Shown here piece after piece: positions 28,748 to 37,789 of a stretch of 64,000 bases of DNA (positions within the stretch are counted from its first letter, which is position 1; each line of letters opens with the position of its first letter). The DNA comes from Pseudidiomarina sp. CB1. GTDB taxonomy: Bacteria; Pseudomonadota; Gammaproteobacteria; Enterobacterales; Alteromonadaceae. The stretch lies in contig NZ_JANTPU010000001.1 in the NCBI RefSeq assembly GCF_024752025.1, forward strand, positions 1,240,001 to 1,304,000. Reading direction: 5' to 3'. A program made the position numbers and the translations under genes. The notes under the pieces are model-generated. The model saw only the letters and a list, made by a program, of their open reading frames with translations, ran no database searches and was not told the DNA's origin.

Positions 28748-29139
28748 TTCAGAATAATGTCGGCGTTCGTGTCTTCGCCGCCTTCACTGCCATCGGCGCC
28801 CAATGACATCAGGGTAAACGGCTTGCCGTTATCACCTGGCATTTTGTACACGTAGTCGTTGCCCCACGGATCAGGCGGTACTTCTTTTGGAAAGTACGGG
28901 CCTTGCCAGTTGGCTTCGTCGCTCGCCAGCAATTGATCAAGCTTCTCTGGATAACGCCCCATATCTAAGCGATAAGTATTGAGCGAGGTCTCCAGCATTT
29001 TCATTTGGGTCTCAGCGGTTTTGATCTTCGACGAATCGACTTTCGAGAACATTTGCGGCGCAACTAAGCTGGCCAGCAAGCCTAAAATCACGATAACGAT
29101 CAACAGTTCGATCAAGGTGAAGCCGCGTTCACTTCTCAT
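28744..29139 (-). CDS. GspG-like major pseudopilin of the second type II-like system
   Basis: 131 residues. Leader MRSERG, then FTLIELLIVIVILGLLASLVAPQMF with Glu at +5. The C-terminal domain has LNTYRLDMGRYPEKLDQLL, PPDPWGNDYVYKMPG and LGADGSEGGEDTNADI, the last being the GspG calcium-binding loop. It starts 12 bases after gfcD and heads the run of secretion genes, so transcription from the gfc genes may enter the operon. Confidence 0.92.
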   Translation of the reverse strand: MRSERGFTLIELLIVIVILGLLASLVAPQMFSKVDSSKIKTAETQMKMLETSLNTYRLDMGRYPEKLDQLLASDEANWQGPYFPKEVPPDPWGNDYVYKMPGDNGKPFTLMSLGADGSEGGEDTNADIILK

Positions 29140-29151
29140 ACATCCACTCCA

Positions 29152-31293
29152 TTATTCTTTATAGAAAGGACTACGCTCGTCGGTGGAGTAGAACAGCTGA
29201 ATTTGACGATTCAACATTTGACCACCATCGCGGGTGAGCGGCGTCCAACTGATCACGCCGCGGTTCGGGCTATGCTCAGTCTGTAACAAGTCGACAGGTA
29301 TACTAATATAAAAGCCTTTGGTAAAGCTACCTTCGCCGTACTCACGCGACGATAAATTGGTCTTGGCGGCGTATGCGCCAACCACAACGCCGCTACGGAA
29401 TTTATGCTCGACGTTCAATTGGACACCGTTGTCCTGCGCCAAGAAGCGCCCTGCGGCAACTTTGAACAAGGTGTTCGGCATAAACTCTGGCATGTAGTAA
29501 CCGGTCACATGGCCGGTAAAGGTGTCGTAATCTAAGAAGCCAGTATGGCTATTGTAGTCACGTTGTTTCACCCAGTTTAAGTCAACTCCGACGGCCCAGT
29601 TGCTGTCGAGTTCACGGTACAACAACTCGGTACCGACGCCACCGAACATGCGCTCGAGGTAACCGGCGTAATAGCTGGTGTAAACATTCGGCGCTAACTG
29701 GTTAATGTGGCTAAGCTGGAGGTTTTCCATCCAGATGTCACTGAAAGTCGCGTATTCGCGCACGTAGGTTCGTACCCGTGGCACTTTTGAATTGTACTGA
29801 TCGACTAAGAAGTTAAAGTCGTCAAAGTTGGTCATTAAGTTGCCACTAAGGGTACCGTGCAAGAACGTTCCCGGTGCTACCCACATCGCCGCATTCACGT
29901 CGAGACCAAACTGATACATATAGAAGTTTTCTGGGTTACCAAAACTTTGCTCAAGGAACGGCTTTACACTGAGCGTTGGCCAAGTGATTTCGTTTTTGGC
30001 GATAAAGAACGGTTGGTCTTCATAGGTTTCTAACGGCGTGTCTTTGCGCGTGAAGGCATCATCCACAGTGGTGGTGAAGTCTTGACGCTGGATCGCGGTA
30101 CGCGCAGTGGCGATATCGATTTCTGTGGTGTGGGTTTGGATTAAACCGCGGCGGTTCACCACGTCAATTTTTTCAACCCATTCCGGCATCCGTTGCTCGG
30201 CGACTTTGGCGATGCGACGCAGCCCTTCTGCTTGCTCACGGAAACGTAATTGTTCACCGTAGACGCGTATTGTATCGATGTCATCGGAGTCTTCACTACG
30301 CGCAAGTTGCATACGCGTCGGCTCAACCCCGCCGTAATAACGTAGATCATTTGCGAACGCCAATACGCTGCGCCGGTTGGTGACATCGTTAATCCGCGGC
30401 AACGAATTGCGCTTATTCGGTTCTGGCACTTCGCCACGTTTCGACTTCACTTGGCCGATTTCATTTAAGTCAAAGCTGGTCGAGAAGCCGAACATCCAGT
30501 TTTCGCCACGCTCGTAGCTGATTTTTAGCGTGAAGTGGTCGCCTAAGGCGTAATCGGCACCAAAGTTCCATGCGGAATCGGGCTTTAAGTCACCTAGGTA
30601 ACGTTCGCGACTGTAATCATTACCGTCGTACTCGGCTTTCAATACGAGTGGGTCGAATGGCGTTTGATAGGTCAGACCGCCGAATACGGAAGTGCGTCCG
30701 CGGAACCATTTATCGACTTCAAAACGGCCGCCGTAACCGCTGTAGCCGCTTTCGCGACGGCAAAAAGCATCATCAATTTCGCAAAACGGATTGTCGATGT
30801 TATCGCGGTTACCCATGTAGCCCCAACCAAGGCCAACGGTGAAATCGAGTGGCCCAAATTGTTTGCTGGCGACAATGTATTCGCTAGCGAAAATGCCGGT
30901 GCCCGCTAAGTCACGCCAGCCAACCGCAACTTGCGGCAGCCAGTAGCTTTCTTTCAATAAGCGGATTTTGGCGTCAAAACCTTTGTCTTTACCGGTTTGA
31001 TCGCCACTAAAATTAGGATCGGCGCTGTAACGAATCGGGCGAATGTCGTTGTAACGGACAGTGGTTTCTAACCATGGGAACAACTGCAAGCTTAGCGCAA
31101 TTCTGCGGTATTCTTCGTTGTCGTAATAAAGTCCCGAAAGTGTGCCATAGTCGGCAAACCGCGCTGTCGGCATTTGCATTAAACCGACACCACCAAAGTC
31201 TGATTGGTTTGCGGTGTCGGCTGCTGAATCTGGAGAATAAGAGAGCGCGGCGGTGACTGCGAGAGCCACCAAACTTCGGGAAACAACGGTCAT
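29152..31293 (-). CDS. gfcD: GfcD/YmcA-like outer-membrane protein (YjbH family)
   Basis: 713 residues from ATG 31293, which overlaps the gfcC stop (ATGA). Signal peptide MTVVSRSLVALAVTAALSYSPDSAADT. DFGGVGLMQMPTARFADYGTL is the YjbH-family opening; the rest alternates aromatic beta-strands, as expected for an outer-membrane barrel. In Escherichia coli gfcABCD accompany group 4 capsule export; YjbH/WbfB homologues occur in O-antigen capsule loci. The gene is directly followed by the second type II-like operon. Confidence 0.88.
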   Translation of the reverse strand: MTVVSRSLVALAVTAALSYSPDSAADTANQSDFGGVGLMQMPTARFADYGTLSGLYYDNEEYRRIALSLQLFPWLETTVRYNDIRPIRYSADPNFSGDQTGKDKGFDAKIRLLKESYWLPQVAVGWRDLAGTGIFASEYIVASKQFGPLDFTVGLGWGYMGNRDNIDNPFCEIDDAFCRRESGYSGYGGRFEVDKWFRGRTSVFGGLTYQTPFDPLVLKAEYDGNDYSRERYLGDLKPDSAWNFGADYALGDHFTLKISYERGENWMFGFSTSFDLNEIGQVKSKRGEVPEPNKRNSLPRINDVTNRRSVLAFANDLRYYGGVEPTRMQLARSEDSDDIDTIRVYGEQLRFREQAEGLRRIAKVAEQRMPEWVEKIDVVNRRGLIQTHTTEIDIATARTAIQRQDFTTTVDDAFTRKDTPLETYEDQPFFIAKNEITWPTLSVKPFLEQSFGNPENFYMYQFGLDVNAAMWVAPGTFLHGTLSGNLMTNFDDFNFLVDQYNSKVPRVRTYVREYATFSDIWMENLQLSHINQLAPNVYTSYYAGYLERMFGGVGTELLYRELDSNWAVGVDLNWVKQRDYNSHTGFLDYDTFTGHVTGYYMPEFMPNTLFKVAAGRFLAQDNGVQLNVEHKFRSGVVVGAYAAKTNLSSREYGEGSFTKGFYISIPVDLLQTEHSPNRGVISWTPLTRDGGQMLNRQIQLFYSTDERSPFYKE

Positions 31294-32177
31294 GATTGAG
31301 GGTTCCAATAACGTGCGAGTTCTACAAGTTGTTGACCTAATGACTGCCATTGCTCTGGTAAGTCAGTCTTCGGCAGGTCAACCAAAATGAGGCCACCGAC
31401 CGGCGGCATTGCTTTATCGTTTTCATAGTAAGCCACATTTGACGACTCCGTATGTCCCGTTAAGAACACTAGGTCGACACTGGTTAGCCCATGATGATTA
31501 TTGAGAATACCACTACGCTCAAGTACATCGCGCACGGAATCTTCTTCAGTAAAAGTTACTTTTTGCGCACCGTCGACGGTCACTAAGGTTGCGTACCATT
31601 GGTTTGGCACTTCACGTGGTGGTAAAAAGCGATACGTGCCTTCTGGCAAGGTTGGGTTGTACTTTAAGCTGCTTACGGCATCGGTGAAACTACTAAAAAA
31701 GCTTGGACGCTCAAAACTGGTTCCCGATTGTTCGTCTTTACGATCAACGATCTTTGCGAAGCCCAACCATTCGGCACCGATCAGTGGCCACGTGCTAATT
31801 GCGGCATGCCATTTTTGTAATTTCGCTGCAGCGGCTTTGTTACCTTCGGTTTGCGTCCACTGCGCAAGCCCGTCGAGCTGCTTTAATAGCGCCTGACGTT
31901 GCTGATGGACTTTACGTGTTTGTTTCTGGCTGAGCAGCCGGCTCACCGGCCAGTATGCAGCGGGTTCCAACTCTGCAGCACGATAGATCTGCATAAGATT
32001 AGGTAAGCGCGTGAAACTGTACATTTGTTGGTCGATATTGACCTTCACCACGCGATCAAAAGGCGTCGCACCGTCTGGTTGCTTGGCTTCGGCCATTGCT
32101 GTCGTTGGTACAATCGCTAAACAAGTTACTGCCGTGAGTAAACCCCAAATTAGCTGAGAAAAAGGCCCGCATCGCAT
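31290..32177 (-). CDS. gfcC: GfcC/YmcB-like periplasmic capsule protein
   Basis: 295 residues. Signal peptide (LLTAVTCLAIVPTTAMAEA) near 13-31. The mature part carries FTRLPNLMQIYRAAELEPAAYWP, LQKWHAAISTWPLIG near 120-140 and two soluble-ligand-binding-like beta-grasp regions (VTVDGAQKVTFTEEDSVRDVLERSG). This fits the GfcC fold. It is followed by gfcD with a 4-base overlap. The gap to gfcB is zero, so all are one transcript. Confidence 0.87.
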   Translation of the reverse strand: MRCGPFSQLIWGLLTAVTCLAIVPTTAMAEAKQPDGATPFDRVVKVNIDQQMYSFTRLPNLMQIYRAAELEPAAYWPVSRLLSQKQTRKVHQQRQALLKQLDGLAQWTQTEGNKAAAAKLQKWHAAISTWPLIGAEWLGFAKIVDRKDEQSGTSFERPSFFSSFTDAVSSLKYNPTLPEGTYRFLPPREVPNQWYATLVTVDGAQKVTFTEEDSVRDVLERSGILNNHHGLTSVDLVFLTGHTESSNVAYYENDKAMPPVGGLILVDLPKTDLPEQWQSLGQQLVELARYWNPQS

Positions 32178-32861
32178 TTACAAATCTCCATTGAACGGTT
32201 TAATTTCCTGTAAAATACCATAGCCTAAATCTTTAGAGAGATAATGTTTTGCAAAGACAACGCGTCCATTCACTGCATAAAATTCGTTACTGAAGTTTTC
32301 TCCAGCAAAAACACCACGTTCGACAATTTTGGTGGCTTGTAGTTCAGTTCCGTCAGGGTGGCGATAGGTTTGTTGCGCTGCCACTTCGAAGGTAGATGAT
32401 ACTTTGATTTGGCGCAACACGTTGCTGCCATAATTACCGAATTCTACGGTGCGCTGCCAACTGTTATGACAATTGCTTTCGGTGTGTTGTGCTGCAGTCT
32501 GACGCACCCAACAGCTCAGCGGATCTGATGCCCAATCACTGGTATACAGCGGCACGCCTGGCATATTCGAGCTGCTGATCACACGGCCAAAGCGCGTGAC
32601 AAAAGCTTCTTCACCGGCTGTACGATAAACCCGCTGTAACTCGGTTGCACGATCGAGTACCGCTACAATACGCCCTGACGTTTCGGTGTCAAAGTAAGCC
32701 GCTGCATATGGCAAATCGGCGATTTCAGCTTCCGTTAAAACAACATCGTCATTGCCGAACAACGCTTCTTCAGCAGCGCCAGCAAGATTTTGCATACGCA
32801 CACTGCAGCCTGAAAGTGCGAAAACGAAAACAACAAGACTAGCAAAACCGATCAAACGCAT
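32178..32861 (-). CDS. gfcB: GfcB/YmcC-like lipoprotein
   Basis: 227 residues from ATG 32861 (MRLIGFASLVVFVFALSGCS); AAGG lies 9 bases before it. The longer frame to 32915 would begin inside a terminator. The lipobox is LSGC. AEEALFGNDDVVLTEAEIADLPYAAAYF matches the start of the YmcC family. It probably sits in the outer membrane with GfcC and GfcD. Confidence 0.87.
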   Translation of the reverse strand: MRLIGFASLVVFVFALSGCSVRMQNLAGAAEEALFGNDDVVLTEAEIADLPYAAAYFDTETSGRIVAVLDRATELQRVYRTAGEEAFVTRFGRVISSSNMPGVPLYTSDWASDPLSCWVRQTAAQHTESNCHNSWQRTVEFGNYGSNVLRQIKVSSTFEVAAQQTYRHPDGTELQATKIVERGVFAGENFSNEFYAVNGRVVFAKHYLSKDLGYGILQEIKPFNGDL

Positions 32862-32913
32862 GAAAGTAAACCTTATTGACGGAAAAAGACGATAACGGAA
32901 ATAAAAAACGCTC

Positions 32914-32946
32914 AAAAAAATACCGCAGTGCGCACCTGCGGTATTT
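32914..32946 (-). terminator. Strong terminator between gfcA and gfcB
   Basis: Minus strand AAATACCGCAG (32946-32936), a short GTGCGCA loop, CTGCGGTATTT and four further T, an 11-bp perfect stem. It would lower transcription of gfcB onward relative to gfcA. Confidence 0.88.
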
Positions 32947-32979
32947 CGTAGTTAAAGCCTGGGCTTTTTCACTACCGAC

Positions 32980-33336
32980 TTACAACGTTGTTGTGGTCGT
33001 TGTAGTGGTGACTACCGGAGTAGTCGTAGTTGTTACCGGAGTCGTAGTGGTCGTCACTGGTGGCTCTGGTTCCGGCTCAGGTTCAGGCTCTGGCTCAGGT
33101 TCTGGCTCAGGCTCTGGTTCTGGCTCAGGCTCTGGTGGTAGCGGCGCTTCAGAGTCAGAATGATCAAGCGTGGCAAAAACTGTCAACGCGGCAATAGTGC
33201 CGGCTGCAATTGTGCCCTTGGTGAAGTGACCTACACCTTCGTCCTGACCTTCAGAAGTACCCGCACCGGTCTGAGCCATAGCAACAGGGCTTAAGATTAA
33301 GCTCACTGCGGCTGCTAAAGCAGTACGTTTCATCAT
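32980..33336 (-). CDS. gfcA: GfcA-like Thr-rich low-complexity protein
   Basis: 118 residues. Signal peptide MMKRTALAAAVSLILSPVAMA, a short Gly/Glu region, a hydrophobic stretch (TIAAGTIAALTVFATL), then Pro-Glu repeats and runs of Thr/Val to the C-terminus. E. coli GfcA has the same signal, hydrophobic segment and Thr-tail plan and precedes gfcBCD. The PEP part is encoded by 6-base units (near 33064-33133), so slippage would change length by two residues without a frameshift. Function unknown. Confidence 0.72.
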   Translation of the reverse strand: MMKRTALAAAVSLILSPVAMAQTGAGTSEGQDEGVGHFTKGTIAAGTIAALTVFATLDHSDSEAPLPPEPEPEPEPEPEPEPEPEPEPEPEPPVTTTTTPVTTTTTPVVTTTTTTTTL

Positions 33337-33360
33337 AATTAATACACCTCTATGTGCTTA

Positions 33361-33376
33361 TTGATTGGCCAATCAA
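33361..33376. promoter_or_regulatory. 16-bp perfect palindrome upstream of gfcA
   Basis: TTGATTGGCCAATCAA is a perfect dyad 25 bases upstream of the gfcA start, in the only gap that could hold its promoter. It could be an operator; no regulator is identified. Confidence 0.35.
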
Positions 33377-33417
33377 GGAAATTTCTTCCCTAGACTTCAT
33401 GAGATTAGCACTTTGTA

Positions 33418-34245
33418 CTAATCTTGTGAAGCCTGTTTAAACAAATGTACATCCATTTGTGGATATGGAATACCGATGTCATTTTTATCAAGTGCAATCT
33501 TGATTTCACGCATCAAATCCCAGTACACCGGCCAATAGTCGGTACTCTTTACCCACGGACGTACAATAAAGTCGACTGACGAGTTGTTCAAAGCATGCAC
33601 CTGAATGTTCCACTCAGGATCTTTTAACAAACGCTGATCGGCTTTTAATACGCTCTCCAACACTTCCTTGGTCTTATGCAAGTCAGCGTCGTAAGACACA
33701 CCAATCAACAGATCTACACGACGCGTATCTTCGCGACTGTAGTTGGTGATCGGCTGCCCAGTGATCTGCGCATTAGGTACATATACAACCTTATTGTCAG
33801 GGGTTTTCAATACCGTTTGGAAAATATTTACTTCGTTAACGGTACCCGACACACCACCTGCATCGACGTATTCGCCAGCACGGAACGGGCGGAACATGAT
33901 AATCAGCACCCCCGATGCCATATTGGACAGTGAACCCTGCAACGACAAACCGATAGCTAAACCAGCAGCACCCAAAATGGCGATGAACGAAGTGGTTTGC
34001 ACGCCCACTTGTGATAATGCCATCAGGACTGCGGCAATGAAAATCACGCTTTTGACGATAGCACTTAAAAAGCTAATCACGGCGCCATCCACGCCTTTTC
34101 GCGTCATACCGCGACCAAGTAGCTTGGCAACGCTATTGGCAATCATCTTACCGATGATCAGAATTAAAATGGCGACCACAAACTTGATGACATAGCTGAC
34201 AATCAAGTCTTGGTTTTCGGTTATCCAGTTCATGAATTGATCCAT
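33418..34245 (-). CDS. mscS: Small-conductance mechanosensitive channel MscS
   Basis: 275 residues, near the usual 286. Three N-terminal spans; the pore helix and following beta domain read LGAAGLAIGLSLQGSLSNMASGVLIIMFRPFRAGEY, then VNEVNIFQTVLKTPDNKVVYVPNAQI. It opens on membrane tension and protects against osmotic downshift. It stands alone, on the same strand as gfcA and gsp but with separate spacing. Confidence 0.95.
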   Translation of the reverse strand: MDQFMNWITENQDLIVSYVIKFVVAILILIIGKMIANSVAKLLGRGMTRKGVDGAVISFLSAIVKSVIFIAAVLMALSQVGVQTTSFIAILGAAGLAIGLSLQGSLSNMASGVLIIMFRPFRAGEYVDAGGVSGTVNEVNIFQTVLKTPDNKVVYVPNAQITGQPITNYSREDTRRVDLLIGVSYDADLHKTKEVLESVLKADQRLLKDPEWNIQVHALNNSSVDFIVRPWVKSTDYWPVYWDLMREIKIALDKNDIGIPYPQMDVHLFKQASQD

Positions 34246-34290
34246 GTTGCGACTCCTTTTTTGTTATTGCCGCTGATAGTTGGCCTTAAA

Positions 34291-35064
34291 TTAAAGCGTG
34301 AAATTAAAGCGGTACGCACCGGTATTATCAGGGCGACCTAAAAATACGAGCATTTCGGACACTTCACGCGGCGTTTGCAAGCCAGGTTTTAGTGCACCTT
34401 GAATGCGAACTTGCGGTGCTTGCTGGTTGCCGCCAACGGTCGTCGTAAAACTTAAACCTAAACGATTATTCGGTTCCATTTTAGCAACTATTTCGTTTTC
34501 TGCTGAACAACTTAATGCGGTTTCGAATTCACCGAGTTCACTCCAGCGGTTATTGAAACGCACCGCTGTACCGCGACTTTTTGCCGTGGCCTGTAATTGG
34601 TTACACCATTGACCACTGGCAAGATCAGTCAGTGCGTAATTGTCGAGTTGCAATGCCCAGCGGCCATCTAAGGTCACTGGTACGGGTAGCCGATACGCTT
34701 GAATCGCTTCTTGCAGGTTGCCGCTGAATTCGCCTTGCAAGTTGACGCTACCATTCAGGCCAACGCTCGCTGTGCCTTGCCCCGCAATGGTGTTGCTTTG
34801 CGGAATGGTGAAATCAAGCAGCGCTTTGCCGCTAACAAGCGCCAGCGGTTTGAGTTGCCATTGAATGTTCTGCAAATTTACGGTCACCTGCGGGCTCGCT
34901 GCGGCGCTGATGGACGCTTCGCCATTCCATAAAGTACCGGACACCGCGCTTAGGCTAAAGCCACTTTGTTCGGGGATGAACCACAGCACGGCCCGCGCTG
35001 GGGCGAACACCACTACACCAATTAAATAGACGGGAATTAACCAAAGTAACCAGCGCCAACTCAT
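34291..35064 (-). CDS. gspN: Type II secretion protein GspN
   Basis: 257 residues. N-terminal span LWLIPVYLIGVVVFAPARAVLWF; LSAVSGTLWNGEA and later beta-rich repeats are typical GspN. Its ATG overlaps the gspM stop. It is the last gene of the gspC-to-N operon and is dispensable in some systems. Confidence 0.9.
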   Translation of the reverse strand: MSWRWLLWLIPVYLIGVVVFAPARAVLWFIPEQSGFSLSAVSGTLWNGEASISAAASPQVTVNLQNIQWQLKPLALVSGKALLDFTIPQSNTIAGQGTASVGLNGSVNLQGEFSGNLQEAIQAYRLPVPVTLDGRWALQLDNYALTDLASGQWCNQLQATAKSRGTAVRFNNRWSELGEFETALSCSAENEIVAKMEPNNRLGLSFTTTVGGNQQAPQVRIQGALKPGLQTPREVSEMLVFLGRPDNTGAYRFNFTL

Positions 35065-35567
35065 GCCAGCCCCACTTTTAGACGACGTACGTGCACATGG
35101 CCCGGTTTATTGCCGCGGGTGATATCAAGTTGTTCGATGTTCAGGCCGCCTTGCGCTTGCAGCGCGTCTAACAGCGCCAGCACTTGGGTAAAGGGGACGT
35201 CATTCATGACCACCACCAGTGACTCACCCTCAGGGCTCATGCGCCCGACGTCAAGCTGGAAACTGCGCGCTTGCTCGGTAATGATGCGTGGGATGTCAGT
35301 GGCTTGTGTGACGGCACCGCTGGTGCGATTTGGCCTTTGCGCCTGTTGGCTTAACGCAAGGTATCGCCCAGTGTTTTCGCGCACCCAAGTGAGCGTTTCT
35401 TGTTGTGCGCTGCGTTGTAACTCGCGCTGTTCGATGCCGTTTTGCAACGGCTGCCACATGGCAAAATAGACCACGCAAATCGCCAGCACCACGCCAGCGA
35501 TGCTCACTAACAAACGCTCGCGACTGTTCAGTTGCTGCCAACGCAGATGAACTTGTTCTTGCAACAT
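35061..35567 (-). CDS. gspM: Type II secretion protein GspM
   Basis: 168 residues. Cytoplasmic start (QQLNSRERLLVSIAGVVLAICVVYFAMWQPL) with one span, then a ferredoxin-like domain with TQVLALLDALQAQGGLNIEQLDITR. It pairs with GspL in the inner membrane. Confidence 0.9.
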   Translation of the reverse strand: MLQEQVHLRWQQLNSRERLLVSIAGVVLAICVVYFAMWQPLQNGIEQRELQRSAQQETLTWVRENTGRYLALSQQAQRPNRTSGAVTQATDIPRIITEQARSFQLDVGRMSPEGESLVVVMNDVPFTQVLALLDALQAQGGLNIEQLDITRGNKPGHVHVRRLKVGLA

Positions 35568-35570
35568 AAC

Positions 35571-36722
35571 TTAGGCCCCCCCGCCTGCGGTGACTTCTAA
35601 CGCGCCACTCACCACGCCGTTCTGATTGGTGACTTGCCCTTGGTTGACGGTTAATCCGGTTTGGCTCGCCGCTTCTTGAAAGCGTTGTAGATTTTCGAAG
35701 TCTTCCACATTCACTTGCAGTTGTAGCGTGCCATTGTTGTAGCGCACGCGATCGAGCTCGACACTAGGTGTCGCACGGAACGCTGGTTCAAGTTGGCCAA
35801 ACATGGCAAGGCCTGCATTGGTCGCCGTTGCTGAGTCGGTTGCTGTGGCGCTGGCACCGACACTGCTCAGCTGTTGCCGCAATTGGCTCCGCACGTTAAC
35901 GATACGCGTGGTGTTCGGAAACGCTTCACGGTAGGTCGATTCGATGGCCTGTTGCAATTGCTGATTTTCTTGACCGAGTTGCACATAGGTCACGAATTGC
36001 TGGGCAAAGACCACAACCACGGCCACCGCAGCTGCAATCGCTGCTGGCTGCCATGGCATCGTCACGCTTTGTTTGCGGCGCTTGCGCACCACGCGGAATT
36101 CGCCGTGACGTAAATTGATGGTGTGCTTCGCGTGGTCGGCGGTAGCGACTTGCAGCGGCAATTCATACTGCGCACTAATGTCACTGGCCTCACTGTCGAA
36201 CAGTGGCGGCACATCGGTACTGTAGGCCTGCCACTGGCTTTCGCGCACCAACAGGCTCGCGCCCAAGCGCAGTTTCACGCCTTGCTCGGTCACGGGTAAG
36301 GCAAAATAATCCGGATAGATCGCGTCGGCTTCGATGTTCGCCTGTTGCAGCGCGGCAAGCCAGTCTTGCATATGCGCCTTGCTCACCACGGTGACGGGGA
36401 TTGGCGTATCCATACCTGCTGGTTTCGCATTGGCAGGCCAAGCAAAGTGCAAACTGTCGATGTCGCTGGCCAGCTCGTCTTCGAGGCTGTTCGGAATAAG
36501 CTGCGGCAACAAGCGCTGCGAGCCCGCGGGCAAGCGCACTTCGGTTAAGAGCACATCTTGCCCCGGCACCAGCACGGTAACGTTGCAGCGCTGTGCTTTA
36601 TCGTGGAGCTGACTGAGCTCGCTCGGGTCGTTAAGCTCGCCACTGGCAATGACTTCTTGCTGGCTGGGATGCCAGATCAGCCAACGCACAGGCGTCGCCA
36701 GATGAATATAGAGCTGTTCCAT
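35571..36722 (-). CDS. gspL: Type II secretion protein GspL
   Basis: 383 residues. Cytoplasmic actin-like half (VLVPGQDVLLTEVRLPAGSQRLLPQLIPNSLEDELA), one span near 230 (AIAAAVAVVVVFAQQFVTY), then a periplasmic domain with GQLEPAFRATPSVELDRVRY. It binds the GspE ATPase. Its ATG overlaps the gspK stop (TAATG). Confidence 0.92.
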   Translation of the reverse strand: MEQLYIHLATPVRWLIWHPSQQEVIASGELNDPSELSQLHDKAQRCNVTVLVPGQDVLLTEVRLPAGSQRLLPQLIPNSLEDELASDIDSLHFAWPANAKPAGMDTPIPVTVVSKAHMQDWLAALQQANIEADAIYPDYFALPVTEQGVKLRLGASLLVRESQWQAYSTDVPPLFDSEASDISAQYELPLQVATADHAKHTINLRHGEFRVVRKRRKQSVTMPWQPAAIAAAVAVVVVFAQQFVTYVQLGQENQQLQQAIESTYREAFPNTTRIVNVRSQLRQQLSSVGASATATDSATATNAGLAMFGQLEPAFRATPSVELDRVRYNNGTLQLQVNVEDFENLQRFQEAASQTGLTVNQGQVTNQNGVVSGALEVTAGGGA

Positions 36723-37789
36723 TAAGGTTCTCCTAGTCCACGCAGCAGAACGACACTGTCATCTTCTGCCACGTAGAGTTTACTTTGCCCACGTAATTCC
36801 ATGTCGCCGAATTGTACTTGGGTATCTAACTCGAAATAATTACTTTTTACCACCAAATCGTCAAACATCCCGCCCAGCGATTCGGCGGTAATGCCACTAG
36901 GGCGCGGTACGCCACCAAAATTTGGATTGATGGGTTGTCCGCTGGCTTGCGCCAAGATGCTGTTGTTGCGCGCATCTTCGATGCCATCATAGCCGTCGTC
37001 AGGACGATTCTCGAGGGCAGCCTTGCCTTCGTCGACAGTCAGCGCACCAAGGGTGATGGCATGGACTAACTCGCCGTGCTCCACCGTGTTGAAGTTTAAT
37101 TCGTTTTTGTTGCTGTTCGGGATCACACAAACATACGGCTTCAACGCTTGGTATACCGGTTGGGTGATACCGCGGACGAGGCGCAGCTCGCTTTCATGAA
37201 CAAAAAAGTCGTTGGCAGCTTGGTACGGCACGTTAAGACTCTCATAATCAGAACGTTCGGCACCATAGCTACTGGCCATTTGTTCGTCGCGGTCGAGCCA
37301 GTCCGCCATGCTCTCGACGATAACATCGGCTTTGTAATCGTCAATATCTGGCATCGCCGCTTGCAGCAGCATACGCATTTGGACTTTCCGGCGCACCAGC
37401 TGTTCGGTGCTCAGGCTGTCGCCTTTGAGTGCGTTCAGGTTGAAGCAGCTGTGTAGATCTTTAATCGCCACATTAGCGTTACCGCCACCTTCAAGCGGAT
37501 AGACTCGCTCTTCTTCAGTTTGCAAGTACCAGACTTGGCCTTGATGGATGACGCCCTTGCTGTCTTTGACTTGTAGCTGTAGCAATTGCCGTGCGATTTC
37601 TTCGGCACTCAACCAATACCAATAGGCTTGTTCGCTTTGCTGGTAGTTCATGGTGCGAATAACGTTCATTTGTAAACGCTTGCTCAGCTGCACTGCCAGC
37701 ACGGTGACCAAGGCCACCACGAGCAGCACCATGATGAGCGCGACGCCGCCCTGTTTACGGGGAAGGCTGATTGGAACTTTGCGGTTCAC
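36722..37789 (-). CDS. gspK: Type II secretion minor pseudopilin GspK
   Basis: 355 residues from a GTG start preceded by GGAGG at 8 bases. The leader ends KQGG before VALIMVLLVVALVTVLAVQL (no Glu at +5, as usual for GspK). The C-terminal domain contains FNLNALKGD and ESMADWLDRDE, the GspK calcium and helix-hairpin parts. It overlaps gspJ by 35 bases. Confidence 0.92.
   Translation of the reverse strand: MNRKVPISLPRKQGGVALIMVLLVVALVTVLAVQLSKRLQMNVIRTMNYQQSEQAYWYWLSAEEIARQLLQLQVKDSKGVIHQGQVWYLQTEEERVYPLEGGGNANVAIKDLHSCFNLNALKGDSLSTEQLVRRKVQMRMLLQAAMPDIDDYKADVIVESMADWLDRDEQMASSYGAERSDYESLNVPYQAANDFFVHESELRLVRGITQPVYQALKPYVCVIPNSNKNELNFNTVEHGELVHAITLGALTVDEGKAALENRPDDGYDGIEDARNNSILAQASGQPINPNFGGVPRPSGITAESLGGMFDDLVVKSNYFELDTQVQFGDMELRGQSKLYVAEDDSVVLLRGLGEP

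Noticed and set aside
19178-29139. Second prepilin operon as an MSHA pilus locus
   Set aside because: Gene order G-E-F-H-I-J-K-L-M-C-D with minor pseudopilins and a GspK-like gene fits a type II system; no mshA-B-C-D or mshN/O/P/Q pattern was seen.
32876-33163. Gly-Ser repeat frame on the plus strand
   Set aside because: Antisense of the gfcA Pro-Glu repeats, no signal or ribosome site.
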